This document shows positions 11,080 to 22,765 of a DNA stretch of 64,000 nt, piece by piece. Origin of the DNA: Megaustenia siamemsis (taxonomy: Eukaryota; Mollusca; Gastropoda; Stylommatophora; Ariophantidae); contig JAVIAB010000073.1 in NCBI GenBank assembly GCA_032433765.1, positions 61,085,552 to 61,149,551 on the forward strand. The letters are read 5' to 3'. The notes below the pieces were generated by a model that was not told the DNA's origin, did no database searches, and was given only the letters and a program-made list of their open reading frames with translations. The position numbers were made by a program, and so were the translations under genes. Each line of letters begins with the position of its first letter. Position 1 is the stretch's first letter.

Positions 11080-11485
11080 GGTGGACTTCTGGTCAATATG
11101 GTGGATGGGCGGCAGGAACTGTTGAGGCTCAGTCTGAAAAGTGTTCCTTGTTGCAGTTTCCTCATATTTCAGGTCTGGCTTGCTACCAGAGCTACTGAGT
11201 TTAGGGCTCTGTGTACATCATGAGTTGTGTTTTTCATCCCGATTATGCTTCAATATTCTGATTGCTTGCAATGAATGATATCATATGACTAATGACAGTT
11301 CAGCTGCGTTCACTTTCAGAGCCCCTTGATCTTATGTCTTTTGGCTTGTGCTGTAGCTGTTATGATGAGGACTACAGCTGCCTTTCTTTGTTTATCCTTC
11401 AATAAGATGAGTTTTAATTTGGATGGTTCCATTTGCACAGAGGTTGAGCAATTATGGATTTTAATTTGTTTGCAGTGGTACCCAT
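11080..11485 (+). mobile_element. ATAACCA-tail element, truncated copy D
   Basis: Matches the 3' 400 bp of the family, with GTGTTCCTTGTTGCAGTTTC near 11140 and the end CCCATAACCATAATA. It is truncated at the 5' side near 11080 and diverged from copies A-C. It lies in phospholipase intron 1. Confidence 0.7.
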
Positions 11486-12790
11486 AACCATAATATTTTG
11501 GTAAGTCCTGTCTAAGTTAATCAAAGACATTTGAATGACTTTCCCACTTCAAAAGTGGATCTTAACTGTTTGAAGATGACCACCTATTTGGCAGACTACT
11601 AACCTCCCATACCAATGAGATACCAAATCATCCATGTTAACTGACATTTAACAATCAGAGAGGTAGCAGAGGATGAAAGCTGTTGCTACTTGCCATACAA
11701 TTCTAAGCAAAGACTTAGTATGAGATATAACCCTTATCATTAGACAGCAGAATAAAGAGAAAATTGAATGCCTATATGCACTGATCTTCTTCAGTGAGCC
11801 CACAATGATTCCAACTTCATGTTATCAATAAATACTGCTGGTTAAACCTTGTACAGGTATGGCCTGCAAAACAAAGCTAATGTTATCATCTCCTCAAAAA
11901 TGGTACGGCAGGTATGTCAAGACCATATCCATTGTGTTCATTGACACTCAGACTAACTGATCATGAACACATTCCTTGAGGGCAGACAGTTAATATGGAA
12001 CACTACACAGCTGTCCTATAACACATTCACAAATCTGGCCGGTGTACTCATTTTGTCCACTCCAACAAAAATAATGAAACAAATAAATTCAGCCCAAGAA
12101 CTTTATGAACAACTCTTGAGCATATGTGTGTGTGTAAATATATCTATATAGTTTACAGTTAAATTAGGGACAATGTTATGTAACTATTGTCTAAAAAATT
12201 TAAATGGTCCAGACTTTGCCTTGCCACGGTATGTGTGATTTGTGTTGAACTGCAAATTTGCCACCAGCTGCACTGTGGTGAGATCGAGTGTTTCACCAAA
12301 GTGGAGGCCTGACTTAATTTGTTGAAACAGCGATTCTTGGGGAACACTCTCACTGATCATGAAGTTACATGGATTCGGCATGAGCCGCATGGAGATTGTG
12401 CAGCCCATGATGGCCGTTACAACGACCCAGAAGTGTGTATTATAGCTGCACCATTTATACAGAACACAATATGTTCATAGAGCAGATGAACAACAATCAA
12501 CTTTGTTGGTAGCTGCAACAGGGGCTGAGCAGATATGGGAATGCTCCACATGCAGTGATGTCCTTTCTAAAGTCTTGATATAAAATGTAAACAATTATTG
12601 TAATGTATCTGTCACAGATACTGAAATGAGAGTATGTATGTTGTGCACATGAAAAGAACCATTTTTGGGTGAAAATAGAAATGAGCAAGTTGTCTTTCAC
12701 TTTTTAGAGAACATGCTAAAAAATGTTATTTCTATATAATTTACTATGACAGAAAAGAATAATGTAGATGATAAAGAATAATAAAAAGAA
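11486..12790. other. Phospholipase intron 1, unassigned
   Basis: Mostly unassigned. On the minus strand, 12408-12184 is an open 74-codon stretch that contains MGCTISMRLMPNPCNFMISE and continues upstream. It shows no domain I recognise and lacks clear splice borders, so it is not called a gene. Confidence 0.35.
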
Positions 12791-12794
12791 GAGT

Positions 12795-13095
12795 AATGAA
12801 AACGTTCTGAAAGAGGCCAAAGCAAAAAAATAGCTGATATCCAATATTAGAAAGAAACAATCACCATTTTTTGGCCATGTAATGAGAAGTGAATGGCTTG
12901 AATATATATTATAATAATTGGAAAAATTAACGGAAAAAGAGATAGAGAGAAGCAAAGAGAAAAAATACCAGACAGCTTAACAGAATGGCTTGGCAGAAAG
13001 TCAACAACAGAAATGATAAAAAACTGCAGAGATTGAAAATTGTTGAGAGACATGATCACCTATGCCAGCAGGCATGGTACTTGATAATGATGATA
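12795..13095 (+). mobile_element. LINE family A 3' end fragment
   Basis: Begins around AAGAGTAATGAAAACGTTCT and ends at the family's 3' terminus followed by TGATAATGATGATAA. It is the same segment as in the copies at 18500-18815 and 58900-59195. Stops interrupt the frame. Confidence 0.72.
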
Positions 13096-13204
13096 AAGGC
13101 AGAAAAATGTTTTAAAACTGTTTAAAATTATTTAGAGATTCTCACCAGTGCAAGTTAAAAAATCTTCAAATGTTACATTTAAAACTATGTGTAAAGGAAA
13201 GGTA

Positions 13205-13625
13205 CTCTGATGGACTTCCAGTCAATAAGGCGGATAGATGGCGATGAGCAATTGAGGCACTGTCTGAAAAGCTTCATTGTTTCAGTTTCCTTATATTCCA
13301 AACCGGTTTGCTGCAGAAGCTACTGAGATTAGTGCTCTGTGCACACCATGAGCTGTGTGTTTAATCAGATGGTGTTTCTAAATTCAGATTGCTTATGATG
13401 AATGATGATATCATATGATGAAGGACAGTTCAGTTGTGTTCACTATCGATGCTGCTGTGCCGTATTTTTTTTTACATGTGCTATGTTTGCTACGATGGCA
13501 ACTGCAACTTTTTTTTGTTTGGATATTCGATGAAATGTTAATTTTGATGATTCCACTGGCACTGGCGGTTCAGCAATTATGGATTTTAATTCATTTGCAG
13601 TGATACCTGGGCCTTTGAATTACAA
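13205..13625 (+). mobile_element. ATAACCA-tail element, truncated copy E
   Basis: Matches the 3' 400 bp of the family, including the GAGCTGTGTGTTTAATCAGA region and GCAATTATGGATTTTAATTC near the end. The terminal heptamer tail is eroded (CTTTGAATTACAATT). It lies in phospholipase intron 1. Confidence 0.68.
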
Positions 13626-13734
13626 TTAATGACAACAAAAGTGAAAATTCACTACGCAAAAAAGCAGTAGATAGAAAACAGTTGTGGATGTTATGAAAAA
13701 TGAGTACATGAAGATTTATTAAGACAGAGATGAT

Positions 13735-13800
13735 GTTTCTTGATCCTTCCTGTGCCGTTCAAATCTCTATTCTGGGAGAGATGTTCGATCTTACCCATGA
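13735..13800 (-). mobile_element. Short LINE C-terminal relic
   Basis: CTCTATTCTGGGAGAGATGT near 13770 resembles the region around 53400 (CTCTATTCTGGGCGAGATGT), which belongs to a minus-strand LINE C-terminus. Only a few tens of bases remain. Confidence 0.35.
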
Positions 13801-14037
13801 CGATGTTTAGGAAGTATATAAATTGTATGCAATTAAACATAACAAATATCACCTTTTTTTTTATCTTGTCTTATTTTTTTCTTATGTGTGTCTGCTATCC
13901 AATCTTAACAAAATGCTATTTCTTCCCATCCCTTGCTGTTAAATAATGACAAGGTGCACAATCAAATTTAGCATTACCTCATGCATACAGGTTGTTACCC
14001 CACAGACATGCACCACATACACAATTATTAGACTCAC

Positions 14038-14141
14038 CCAGTTAACTTTTCTGGCTGTACGGGTTGAACTGTGTTTGGACTGAACTTGGCCTGGACAGCA
14101 GTAAATAATCCACTAGCAATATCTATCATGCGTTCCGCCAT
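14038..14141 (-). CDS. PLA2G6: PLA2G6-like phospholipase A2, first coding exon
   Basis: ATG at 14141 opens MAERMIDIASGLFTAVQAKF and continues to QPVQPEKLT, with two bases left for a Gly codon before a GTGAGTC donor (104 coding nt). The length and amphipathic start match the N-terminus of the known protein, which also begins with a short segment rich in Phe and small residues. The next in-frame Met (residue 5) is a possible alternative start. Exons 1-4 join without a frame break into 203 residues across introns of about 3.4, 2.0 and 6.9 kb. The 5' UTR and promoter upstream were not resolved. Confidence 0.78.
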
Positions 14142-15350
14142 GTTTGCTTCAACTAGTTATTCAAAGAAGTGAACCCTATAGACCTCTCACACGCTGCATG
14201 GTTCATCCAGTGCTTGTTTGACCCTTCAGTAAACGTACATCAAATTTCTCTAACATCTATCCACTAAGCTGTCAGCTGTTTGACCGTGACCATTCTTCGA
14301 AAAGGAAAATAAATTGAAGTTTCCAATTAACTGTCAGAACTGTATCATTATTTGACTGAGTTATAACAAAATAACTGTGAATTATAATAACATTATTATG
14401 AAAACAGAAGCAGAGTAAAAGAAAATGAATAAGATTGACTGTAAAAAGATATACAATGGCAAATAGCCATAAACACAATGAGTAAACTTTGATTTGTTGA
14501 TTAAACTGTTTTCCTAGATTAAAACACAAACTGCCACCTACATAAAGGTATACAACACTTACATATTATACTTCCATACTATACTTGTGAAAACAATTCC
14601 TTAATTAAATGTTTTAATAATTAAACATTGAACAAATTAATAAAAAAGGTATCTGAAAATTAAAGAGTTATCCTAACCATGTTCAATATGAAAGCTTGTG
14701 TTAGATCTAAAAGATACAAAATAACTATGTAAATACAGAACACACAATGTACAATACAGTCAATAAACTCTCAGTGAGGAATCATTACTGAAAGGTGATC
14801 ATAGCTATAGTGTTCATTGCCCAGTAATAAATATGAACCAAGCATAAATGCAACTTTGAAATTGAGACTGATAGTCACAGCTGTGTTTGCCAGTGGAATA
14901 AAATATAACCCCTTGAAAAAAATAAATAAATAAATAACATTAAACTAGTTCTTTTATTGATAGGTACATTAATGAAATATTATACATTTTGAGTACTGTA
15001 CTGTTATTACAATGCAATGTGTTACACATGATATGATATCAACTAGGGCTAAGTTTGATATTATTTATGTATTCAATTATTTTTGAAAATTAAAAAAAAA
15101 ATAAGCCAAAAGTTTGTGATGTCACTTTTAAACAGAAAAAAAAATAATTAAAAGCTAGATATAACAAACAAGTTAGAATGTCCTGTCTTTTGACAAAGTA
15201 GAGAGAACCAATGTTTGACTACATTGGCTACATTATTACATGATTATGGAATACAGAAACAACTGCAAGATCAAATGAGACTATTAAACTAAAAACATGT
15301 CAGTAGGCCCGCTATATAGTAAAAGCAAACAATTGTGTGATCAGTGCAAG
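14142..15350. other. Region upstream of the phospholipase gene
   Basis: Expected to hold the 5' UTR and promoter, but no TATA-like or initiator element can be assigned with confidence. The sequence is very AT-rich, with a short AAAT run near 14920-14938. No other gene is recognised. Confidence 0.4.
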
Positions 15351-15354
15351 CAAA

Positions 15355-16345
15355 CCCTTTCCCTGCTAAGGACATACATATCTACTTGTCCCCTCAGTGA
15401 TGTGGATGTATATATCTGTCCTACGAATGCTAAGGACGTATGCATCATACATATATCATTCATATTGAATTAGTGTATATGACAAACAAGTGCTGCAGCT
15501 ATTTTTAAATGCCATGACCTTTTCCAATATAATAAGGATTGGTTAAGCCCTTCGAACAGTTTATTTAAACTTTGAAATTGAAACAAAAAAATGGATAAAT
15601 TTAGCTTGGTGACTTTTTGATGATCATGTCGGAGGGCATCCACAATTTGTATCTCTGTGCTGTTTTGTCTTAGGTCCTGTGTAGAGAAATGTGTTTTTCT
15701 AACATGGCTAGAAAGTGAATTCGTATTGATGGAGTTTATTTTGAAGATTGCTAGTGAATTAATTTTTTTGCTTCCTGGTTGTATGGCTGCTTATGGCAAG
15801 AGTAAAAAAACTGAATATAAATAGATACTAGTCAAAAGACACTTTACTGAGGACTGCCGTGCTTGCTGAAATAATATCTCAGGACAGATATTTATTATTT
15901 TGAGAATGTTGCACTTTAAAAAAAAATAGTGTTGATTAACTTTTCAAAATGAGAAGTGTTATTGAAAGACAGTATGTTTCATTTCAAAATGCATTTTTAT
16001 CATACCAAAATGTGTTTATTGAAACTAATTTCTATTGCTATTTCCACCTGGCTCTATTACAAGAAATTCAGGAAAAATATTGAAAGGAAATAAAAAATGG
16101 TGGCGGAGGTCAGCGAAGTGAAGAAGATATGTCACTGTGACTAGTGCAAAGTCATTTTCCATCAACAACAGAGTCAACAACATCAAAGCGGAAGGACCTT
16201 GCAAGGAAATGTACTTTAGGTTGTAGGTTTAAAAAAAAACAAAGAAATCAAGATACACGTGCAAAGACTGTGCTGTTGCATTGTGTGTTACATCTTGTTT
16301 TGAAATATTGCATACACATAAAAATGACTGAAAAAAATTAATTTA
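15355..16345 (+). pseudogene. piggyBac transposon relic
   Basis: Near the 3' end the plus strand reads RYTCKDCAVALCVTSCFEIL followed by HTHKND. This is the C-terminal cysteine-rich domain of piggyBac transposases (C..C...LCV..CFE.YH). An upstream frame reads HFPSTTESTTSKRKDLARKC, which fits the segment before that domain. Position 15355 begins CCCTTTCCCTGCTAAGGACA, resembling a piggyBac terminal repeat. The DDE core is gone or unrecognisable, with frameshifts between the two pieces. Confidence 0.68.
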
Positions 16346-16364
16346 CTTTCTTTTTATTTTTTTA

Positions 16365-18815
16365 CCTGCAACTGATAAATTTTACGAGTTAAATGAGGCA
16401 CTTCATAAATGCAAACAACATGAAAACACCATAGTTCTAGGGGATTTTAACGCAAAAGTAGGAAAGGAAAGAGTAGGAAAGGAAAGAGTTAAGGAAGTAG
16501 TTGGTCATTTTGGCTTAAGCGAGAATAATGAAAGAGGTGAGAAACTTATTGACTGGCAAGAACGCACAACATGATGATAGGAAACACCTGGTTTAAGCAA
16601 TATCCAAGACGTCTGTGGACATGGAAAAGCCCAGTGGACAACGCACGTAATCAAATTGATTATATACCAGTCTGGTGTGTGAAAACTAGACCAGGGGCAC
16701 ATAGCAATAGTGATCATGTACCAGTTGTGGGAAAGCTTAGAGTAAAATTAAAAACAACAAAACGAGCCTCAGATAACATCAAGTTAAATTTAGATTTACT
16801 CAAATCAGACAAGAAGCTGCAAGACAAATAGAAAATCCCAATTCAGAACCGGTACAATGCAATAGAGAAGATACAAAGCATTGATGAACAGTGGGAAATG
16901 CTAAAAGAATCAATGCAACAAACATCAAAAGAGTTCATACCACCAGCGAGAACAAATTCAAGAAAGAAATGGATGACACATGACATTTTGCAGCTAATGG
17001 ATACACGAAGAAGAAATAAAGAAAATAAAGATGAGTATAAGAGATTAAATAAAGAAATTGTAGTAAAATGCAATGAAACAAAAGAAGCATGGCTAAAAGA
17101 GAGATGCAAAGAGATTGAAATGCAACAAAAAGGAAAGCTATATTGCTAAAGCTATATACAAACAAATTGAGGAATTAACAGGAAGAAAAACACAATCAAA
17201 AACTGGATGTCTAAGATCAAAGGAAGGAGAACTGTTGATTGATCAAGAAAACATAAGGGAACGATGGACAAAATACATTAAAGACCTTTATAATGATGAA
17301 TAAACAGAAGTAAATATTAAGGATAATGGAGAAGGACCAGAAATACTCTGAGAAGAAGTGGTAGATGCCTTGCGCATTATGAAAGCAGGCAAAGATCCTA
17401 TGGGTGATTTTGGAATAGCAATAATAACAAAAATATTGAATGATATATGCAACAGCTGATATATACCAGACAACATGCTCAAATCAATATTCATAGCCCT
17501 ACCAAAGAAATCAGGTGTGATTGAATGCGATAATCATCGCACAATAAGCCTTATGAGTCATATGACTAAGATATTACTAAGAATCATCATGCGAAGAGTG
17601 CGAAACAAAATGAGTCCAGAAATTAGTGATGAACAGTGTGGTTTTGTTAGAGATAAAGGAACAAGCAATGCCATTTATATCATAAGATCTTTAGTAGAAA
17701 GAGCCATAGAGGTGAAAACAGATCTATACCTATGTTTCATAGATTACACCAAGGCATTTGACAAAGTAAAGCACCAAGAAATAATCAAAAATTTAGAAAG
17801 CATAAACGTAGACAGCAAAGATCTAAGAATAATAAAGAACATGTACTGGCAACAAACAGCGGCCATAAGAATTGGAAATCAATTGGGAATGTTTCAACAA
17901 ATAAAACAGGGTGTTAGACAAGGTTGTGTGCTGTCACCAGATTTGTTTAATATTAATAGTGAGATTATTTTAAGATCCATAAGGGGCATGCCTGGAATAA
18001 CAATTGGAGGTCATAATATAAATAATCTAAGGTATGCTGATGATACAGTCTTTATCGCTAAGAGTGAAAATGAGTTACAAGAAATGTTGGACATTACAGT
18101 GAAAGAAAGCAAAAATAAAGGACTCAGCCTTAATAGCAAAAGACAGAGTGGTAACAACAAAGAAAAAGACATCACCTCAGTGCAAAATAAAGACAAGTGG
18201 AACTATATTAAAACAAGTAAATGAATTTAAATACTTGGGAACTTTGTTAACCTCAGATGGAAGATGTACAAAAGAGGTGAGATGCAGAATGGCTCAGGCA
18301 AAAGCAGCTTTCCAAAAAATGAGGAAGATACTATGCAATCCATTTTTGACAATAGAAACAATAAAAAGAGTTCTAAACGTTACGTAGAGCCAGTCTTAAC
18401 ATATGGATGCGATTCATGGACAATAGAACAACAGACAAGAAAATCACTAGAGTCTGTAGAAATGTGGTTTTATAGAAGAATGTTGAGAGTACCACGGACA
18501 GCTAAGAAGAGTAATGAAGATGTTCTGAGAGAGGTCAAAGCAAAAAGAGAGCTAATTTCCAATATTAGGAAGAAACAATCATAATTTTTTGGCCATGTAA
18601 TGAGAAGAGAACAACTGGAATATATTGTAACAACTGGAAAAATTAAGGGATGAAGAGATAGAGGGAAGCAAAGAGAAAAAATAACAGACAGCTTAAGAGA
18701 ATGGCTTGGCAGAAGGTCAACAACAGAAATGATAAATAGCTGTCAAGATCGAAAGTTATGGAGAGACATGATCACCTACTCTAGCAGGCCTGGTACTTGA
18801 TGATGACCTGCAAAA
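16365..18815 (+). mobile_element. LINE family A, longest copy (endonuclease end plus reverse transcriptase), broken
   Basis: It starts inside the APE endonuclease (NTIVLGDFNAKVG near 16420), continues with QIDYIPVW and SDHVPVVGKL near 16650-16740, and then a linker. The reverse transcriptase is at 17475-18224 with [25 protein letters not shown] and the catalytic YADD at 18033-18044. The C-terminal segments YGCDSWTI, FYRRMLRVP and GHVMRREQLEY follow, then the 3' end near TACTTGATGATGAC. It is 5'-truncated and has at least four frame breaks, so it is inactive. A 17-bp unit is duplicated near 16455-16490. The domain order fits an RTE-like LINE. Many partial copies of the same family are in the window. 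Confidence 0.88.
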
Positions 18816-19860
18816 TATTTGTGAAGAAATATTATCAACCATATAAATATTGCTAAGTGCATGGTATCGTATGATAAATTATGAGTTACAAGTATCTATT
18901 TTTGAGTGATAAAAACAGTTGGCGCCATGAACTTCTAAACCTTTGATGTGCTGACAAAAAATTATTTAGCTCTCTTCAATCTTTGGGATGAAGATTGTGT
19001 TGTAGTGTGCCAGTTGAGTTGTGACTCTCAGTATGTAGTGTGCCAGTTCTGACTCTCAGTATAATTATTTAATACTGAGTATTATTCAACTTCCTTATTG
19101 GACAACAGTTGTCCAATAATTTGACGATTTGCTTTGTTGCAACAATAATATTAAATATAAATTATAAATGAAATAAATAAATTGACAGACCTGAGATTAT
19201 AATGATTGTCACTGATTGACTGATGATAATAAATAATAGTGTTCTACTGTTGTATGTAGCTCTAGTCTTGATATTGAGACTCTCACACTCACTGCCTCCT
19301 TCCTTGTCTTCAATCTGGATTTAAGACCCGAATGGTGACAATAAGTAGAATAATAAATTATAATAAGTATGAATGAATTGAATGTGCGAAACTGTAAATA
19401 ATCTTCAAATGCATGGAGTGGTTCAGCTTGAACGTAAAGTTCAAGAGTCCAGTCGAGAGGATCCGCCATAACTGAAACTGATAAGAAGACTCGAGAGACA
19501 CAGAAAGACTTCAAAGAGCACTTACTGAACTCCACACTACACTACTACAGACTTAGAGACTACATCAGTGAGTGAGAGATATGCAGGCGGCGCTTTAAAA
19601 AAAAAAAACATTAGTAGACAAATAATAGGCAGGGAAAACCCTGTCATACGTTAACAACTGTAACTTACACAGCAGGCCAGTATCGAAGACCGCAGCTCAC
19701 GAAAACGCTAGTCAGAGTGCGTGGTTGTTTGTGCAAACAAAAGTAATGTTCAATGGGCAAGACAAAGTTATCGAGAGTTGAGTGAGATCCATTGTTCATT
19801 CATGTATTAATAGGGGAACAACATCCGGGTCAAGAGATAACTCTCTCGGCCTTGATTTAT
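18816..19860. other. Unassigned stretch
   Basis: No gene recognised. A short duplication of TAGTGTGCCAGTT and GACTCTCAGTAT sits at 19005-19065. Confidence 0.4.
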
Positions 19861-19867
19861 TAGCAGT

Positions 19868-20175
19868 TTCAACTGAAGTGAATAGACAACTGACAACTGA
19901 AGTGAATAGACAACTGACAACTGAAGTGAATAGACAACTGACAACTGAAGTAACTGAAGTGAATAGAAAACTGACAACTGGATAGACAACTGAATAGACA
20001 ACTGAATCGAATAGACAACTGACAACTAATTAGACAACTGAAGTGAATAGACAACTGAAGCGAATAGACAACTTAAGTGAATAGATAACTGAAGTGAATA
20101 GACAACTGAAGTGAATAGACAACTGAAGTAAATAGACAACTGAAGTGAATAGACAACTGAAGTGAATAGACAACT
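19868..20175. repeat. Minisatellite of AACTGAAGTGAATAGAC units
   Basis: About 16 units of a 17-bp motif, some carrying an added AACTGAC, with deletions in the middle (19975-20035). Open frames across it on both strands are by-products of the repetition. Confidence 0.88.
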
Positions 20176-20309
20176 GAAACTGAATTGTTTGCACTGAATA
20201 GAGAAAAGCCATGAAATGTGGATTTATATAAAAGTGAGAAGATCTGGGTGGACAGAAAAAGGGGGAAAGAGGGGGGGGGGGGGGCTGGGGGCACCAGTCG
20301 AAAGCAACA

Positions 20310-21165
20310 TTACCATGCCATACCAGTTGGCGCAGGCGATCATGTACCTACACAATCTTCTATCCACAGTGCATCGTATCAGTTCTGTTGTTGACTGTTG
20401 TCCATGCCATGACACCAAGTACCCCCCCCCCCCCCCGTCACGCCGAGTGGCGTATAGGGAAATATGGTGTTAGTGACCCTATATTTTACAGACCTTCAGC
20501 ACATGATTTTTGGGGTAATGTGGTCGGTATTACGCCCGTGCTGCTTTTACTTTCCCAGAAAAAATCCGGTACCCATTTAAGGCTGGGTGAACCCGGAGCC
20601 GTCGGTTGGGATCGAACCCTACCCTTGTCCGTAGTAGTCCAGTTCACTAACCACTGAGCTATCGCGGCTCCTACTAATTTTTAGGGAATTAGTAAAACCC
20701 AGGTGTCCTCGCCAGGGTACGAACCCCGGCTGTTGCCGTGGTAAGCCAACCGCCTATCGATTGCGCTAACCTGACACCCCATGACACCAAGCTATCCAGT
20801 ATTTTCCCTCTTTGTCGTCCGCGATCTCTTGTTCCTTTTATTTTGCCAGTTGTAACCAAGTATTCCAACTTTCCTCTTCTCATGATGTGCCCGAAAAATG
20901 TTGATTGTTTCTTTCTGATGTTTTTTTAGGTGTTCCCTTTTGTGTTGGCCTCTTTGAGAGTTTCCTCATTGGTCTTTTTAGCTGTCCAGGGAACTTTCAA
21001 CATTCTTCTGAGAAATCCCATCTCTGTGGCCCCTAATCGTCTTTTCATTTGTTTGTCTACTGTACATGACTCACTTTCATATTTCAGAATTGGCTCTCAC
21101 TTCTATTGACATAGATTTGTTGCATAAGATCATTTTAATTTTCTCAAATAACGGTATAAATTTTA
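20310..21165 (-). mobile_element. LINE family B 3' fragment, split by a SINE dimer
   Basis: Outside the insertion the minus strand carries the same 3' end as 63000-63500: MGFLRRMLKVPWTAKKTN-like text near 20990 and the 3' terminus near 20310-20400. The insertion at 20420-20778 restores a continuous LINE when one copy of its 13-bp target duplication is removed. A 17-base G-run lies just beyond the 3' end (20267-20284). Confidence 0.75.
20407..20791 (-). mobile_element. Dimeric tRNA SINE with 13-bp target duplication
   Basis: CCATGACACCAAG at 20407-20419 and 20779-20791 brackets one 359-bp insertion. On the minus strand it begins with a tRNA-like head (about 20778-20690) with B box GGTTCGTACCC and TTAGCGCAATCGATAGGC in the A-box area. 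It continues through a short linker into a complete family 1 SINE (20672-20420) with its own A box TAGCTCAGTGG. A 15-base C-run ends the plus-strand left side. Both heads share one target duplication, so they inserted as a unit. Confidence 0.82.
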
Positions 21166-21186
21166 CATCTTCTTTTATTTCGTCGC

Positions 21187-21265
21187 GCTATGTGGAAGTC
21201 GCGATGACTGAGTGGTCATTGCTCTCACTAACTGACCAGAAGGCTCCCTGTTTAATTCCCAAACG
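21187..21265 (+). repeat. tRNA-like sequence (SINE head or tRNA pseudogene)
   Basis: TGACTGAGTGG (21195-21205) resembles a type II tRNA A box, and TGTTTAATTCCC near 21248-21259 is a weakened B box. The ends GTCGCGATG and AACGCGGATA can pair partly. An intact functional tRNA is unlikely because the B box is degenerate. Confidence 0.4.
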
Positions 21266-21429
21266 CGGATAATTTTTTTTCCTCACCGACAGGGCTTTGG
21301 GAATCACGCAGCCTCTGAAAATAGGGAACTTATATTACATTTTTTCTTAGAAAATATGAAGCCTGATGTGATAGCGAGTCATAACATACGCTATACAGTT
21401 ATTGAGAAGAAAATATGTGAGAATTAGGA

Positions 21430-21690
21430 TTACAGGAAGAAGAAATAAACCGGTTTGTCATCTAGAAAGACAATGCCTTACCATACAAAGCATATTTTTA
21501 AAGAGGAGAAGAGCAAGAGTCCAGAGCAGGTGAGATGACAACATCAAAGAGACGATACAACAATTTGCAATGGTTGAGGATGCCAGAAGGTCAAGAGCCA
21601 GAACATTTGAATTTCCCTCGACACCCACATGAATACAAGAGGAAGTGAAGAGGAAGATAAAGAAGACTAGCATTACATTTTATGTGCCAT
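21430..21690 (+). mobile_element. LINE 3' end fragment
   Basis: The plus strand reads DDNIKETIQQFAMVEDARRS and then FEFPSTPT, the C-terminal signature of the same LINE group as at 700-1070 (minus) and related to family C. It ends in AG-rich sequence directly before the 28-bp minisatellite. Confidence 0.62.
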
Positions 21691-21693
21691 AAG

Positions 21694-22387
21694 ACGTGAA
21701 AGGAACCCATATGACGTGAAAGGAACCCATATGACGTGAAAGGAACCCATATGACCATAAGCCGTGAAAGGAACCCATATAACCATAAGACGTGAAAGGA
21801 ACCCATATAACCATAAGACGTGAAAGGAACCCATATGACGTGAAAGGAACCCATATAACCATAAGACGTGAAAGGAACCCATATAACCATAAGACGTGAA
21901 AGGAACCCATATAACCATAAGACGTGAAAGGAACCCATATAACCATAAGACGTGAAAGGAACCCATATAACCATAAGACGTGAAAGGAACCCATATAACC
22001 ATAAGACGTGAAAGGAACCCATATAACCATAAGACGTGAAAGGAACCCATATAACCATAAGACGTGAAAGGAACCCATATAACCATAAGACGTGAAAGGA
22101 ACCCATATAACCATAAGACGTGAAAGGAACCCATATAACCATAAGACGTGAAAGGAACCCATATAACCATAAGACGTGAAAGGAACCCATATAACCATAA
22201 TACGTGAAAGGAACCCATATAACCATAATACGTGAAAGGAACCCATATAACCATAAGACGTGAAAGGAACCCATATAACCATAAGACGTGAAAGGAACCC
22301 ATATAACCATAAGACGTGAAAGGAACCCATATAACCATAAGACGTGAAAGGAACCCATATAACCATAAGATGTGAAAGGAACCCATA
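21694..22387. repeat. Minisatellite, 28-bp unit
   Basis: About 24 units of GACGTGAAAGGAACCCATAT plus AACCATAA. Some units near the left end lack the AACCATAA part and are 20 bp long. Rare variants read TACGTG near 22200-22235. Because 28 is not a multiple of three, long open frames arise on the minus strand in all three frames. They are artefacts of the repeat. Confidence 0.95.
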
Positions 22388-22765
22388 CTTGTTTACTAAC
22401 TTACCCGATCAGAGGCACACAGCAAGTTCTTTTTCGATTTTCTTTTGCATAGTGTTCTTGTATGTGCTCACCATGAACATGAGAATTACGTTTTATCATC
22501 CGCCTCCAGCAGTACTAGCCCTTTTACTTTAATTACTTCCTGTCTCAGAAGTAATTAAGGTCTACGGTAGACAAGAGGTCAGCTTTACTCCACAGATCGA
22601 TTGGCTTCTTAAACTGGTATTGGAGACTTTCTTAACAAGGAGGATGTTCTGGCTTTTTGCTAACCACCATTTTTCCATCACAACCCCCTCCCTCCACCGA
22701 AAAAATTCGGACAATATAAAAATTTTTGTAATAATTATGGGCAATAACACTGCTAAGTTTCCTAT
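22388..22765. other. Unassigned stretch
   Basis: No gene or known repeat recognised between the 28-bp minisatellite and the next LINE fragment. Confidence 0.4.

Noticed and set aside
12184..12480. Minus-strand open stretch containing CNFMISESVPQESLFQQIKS
   Set aside because: It looks protein-like but has no recognised family, no consistent splice borders and no support as part of the phospholipase gene.
21187..21265. Functional tRNA gene
   Set aside because: The A box is good but the B box is degenerate and the acceptor stem pairs poorly. It is kept only as a tRNA-like repeat.
21591..22386. Long open frames (up to 255 codons) on the minus strand
   Set aside because: They lie in a 28-bp tandem repeat, and all three minus frames are open for the same reason. 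There are no domains or splice signals.
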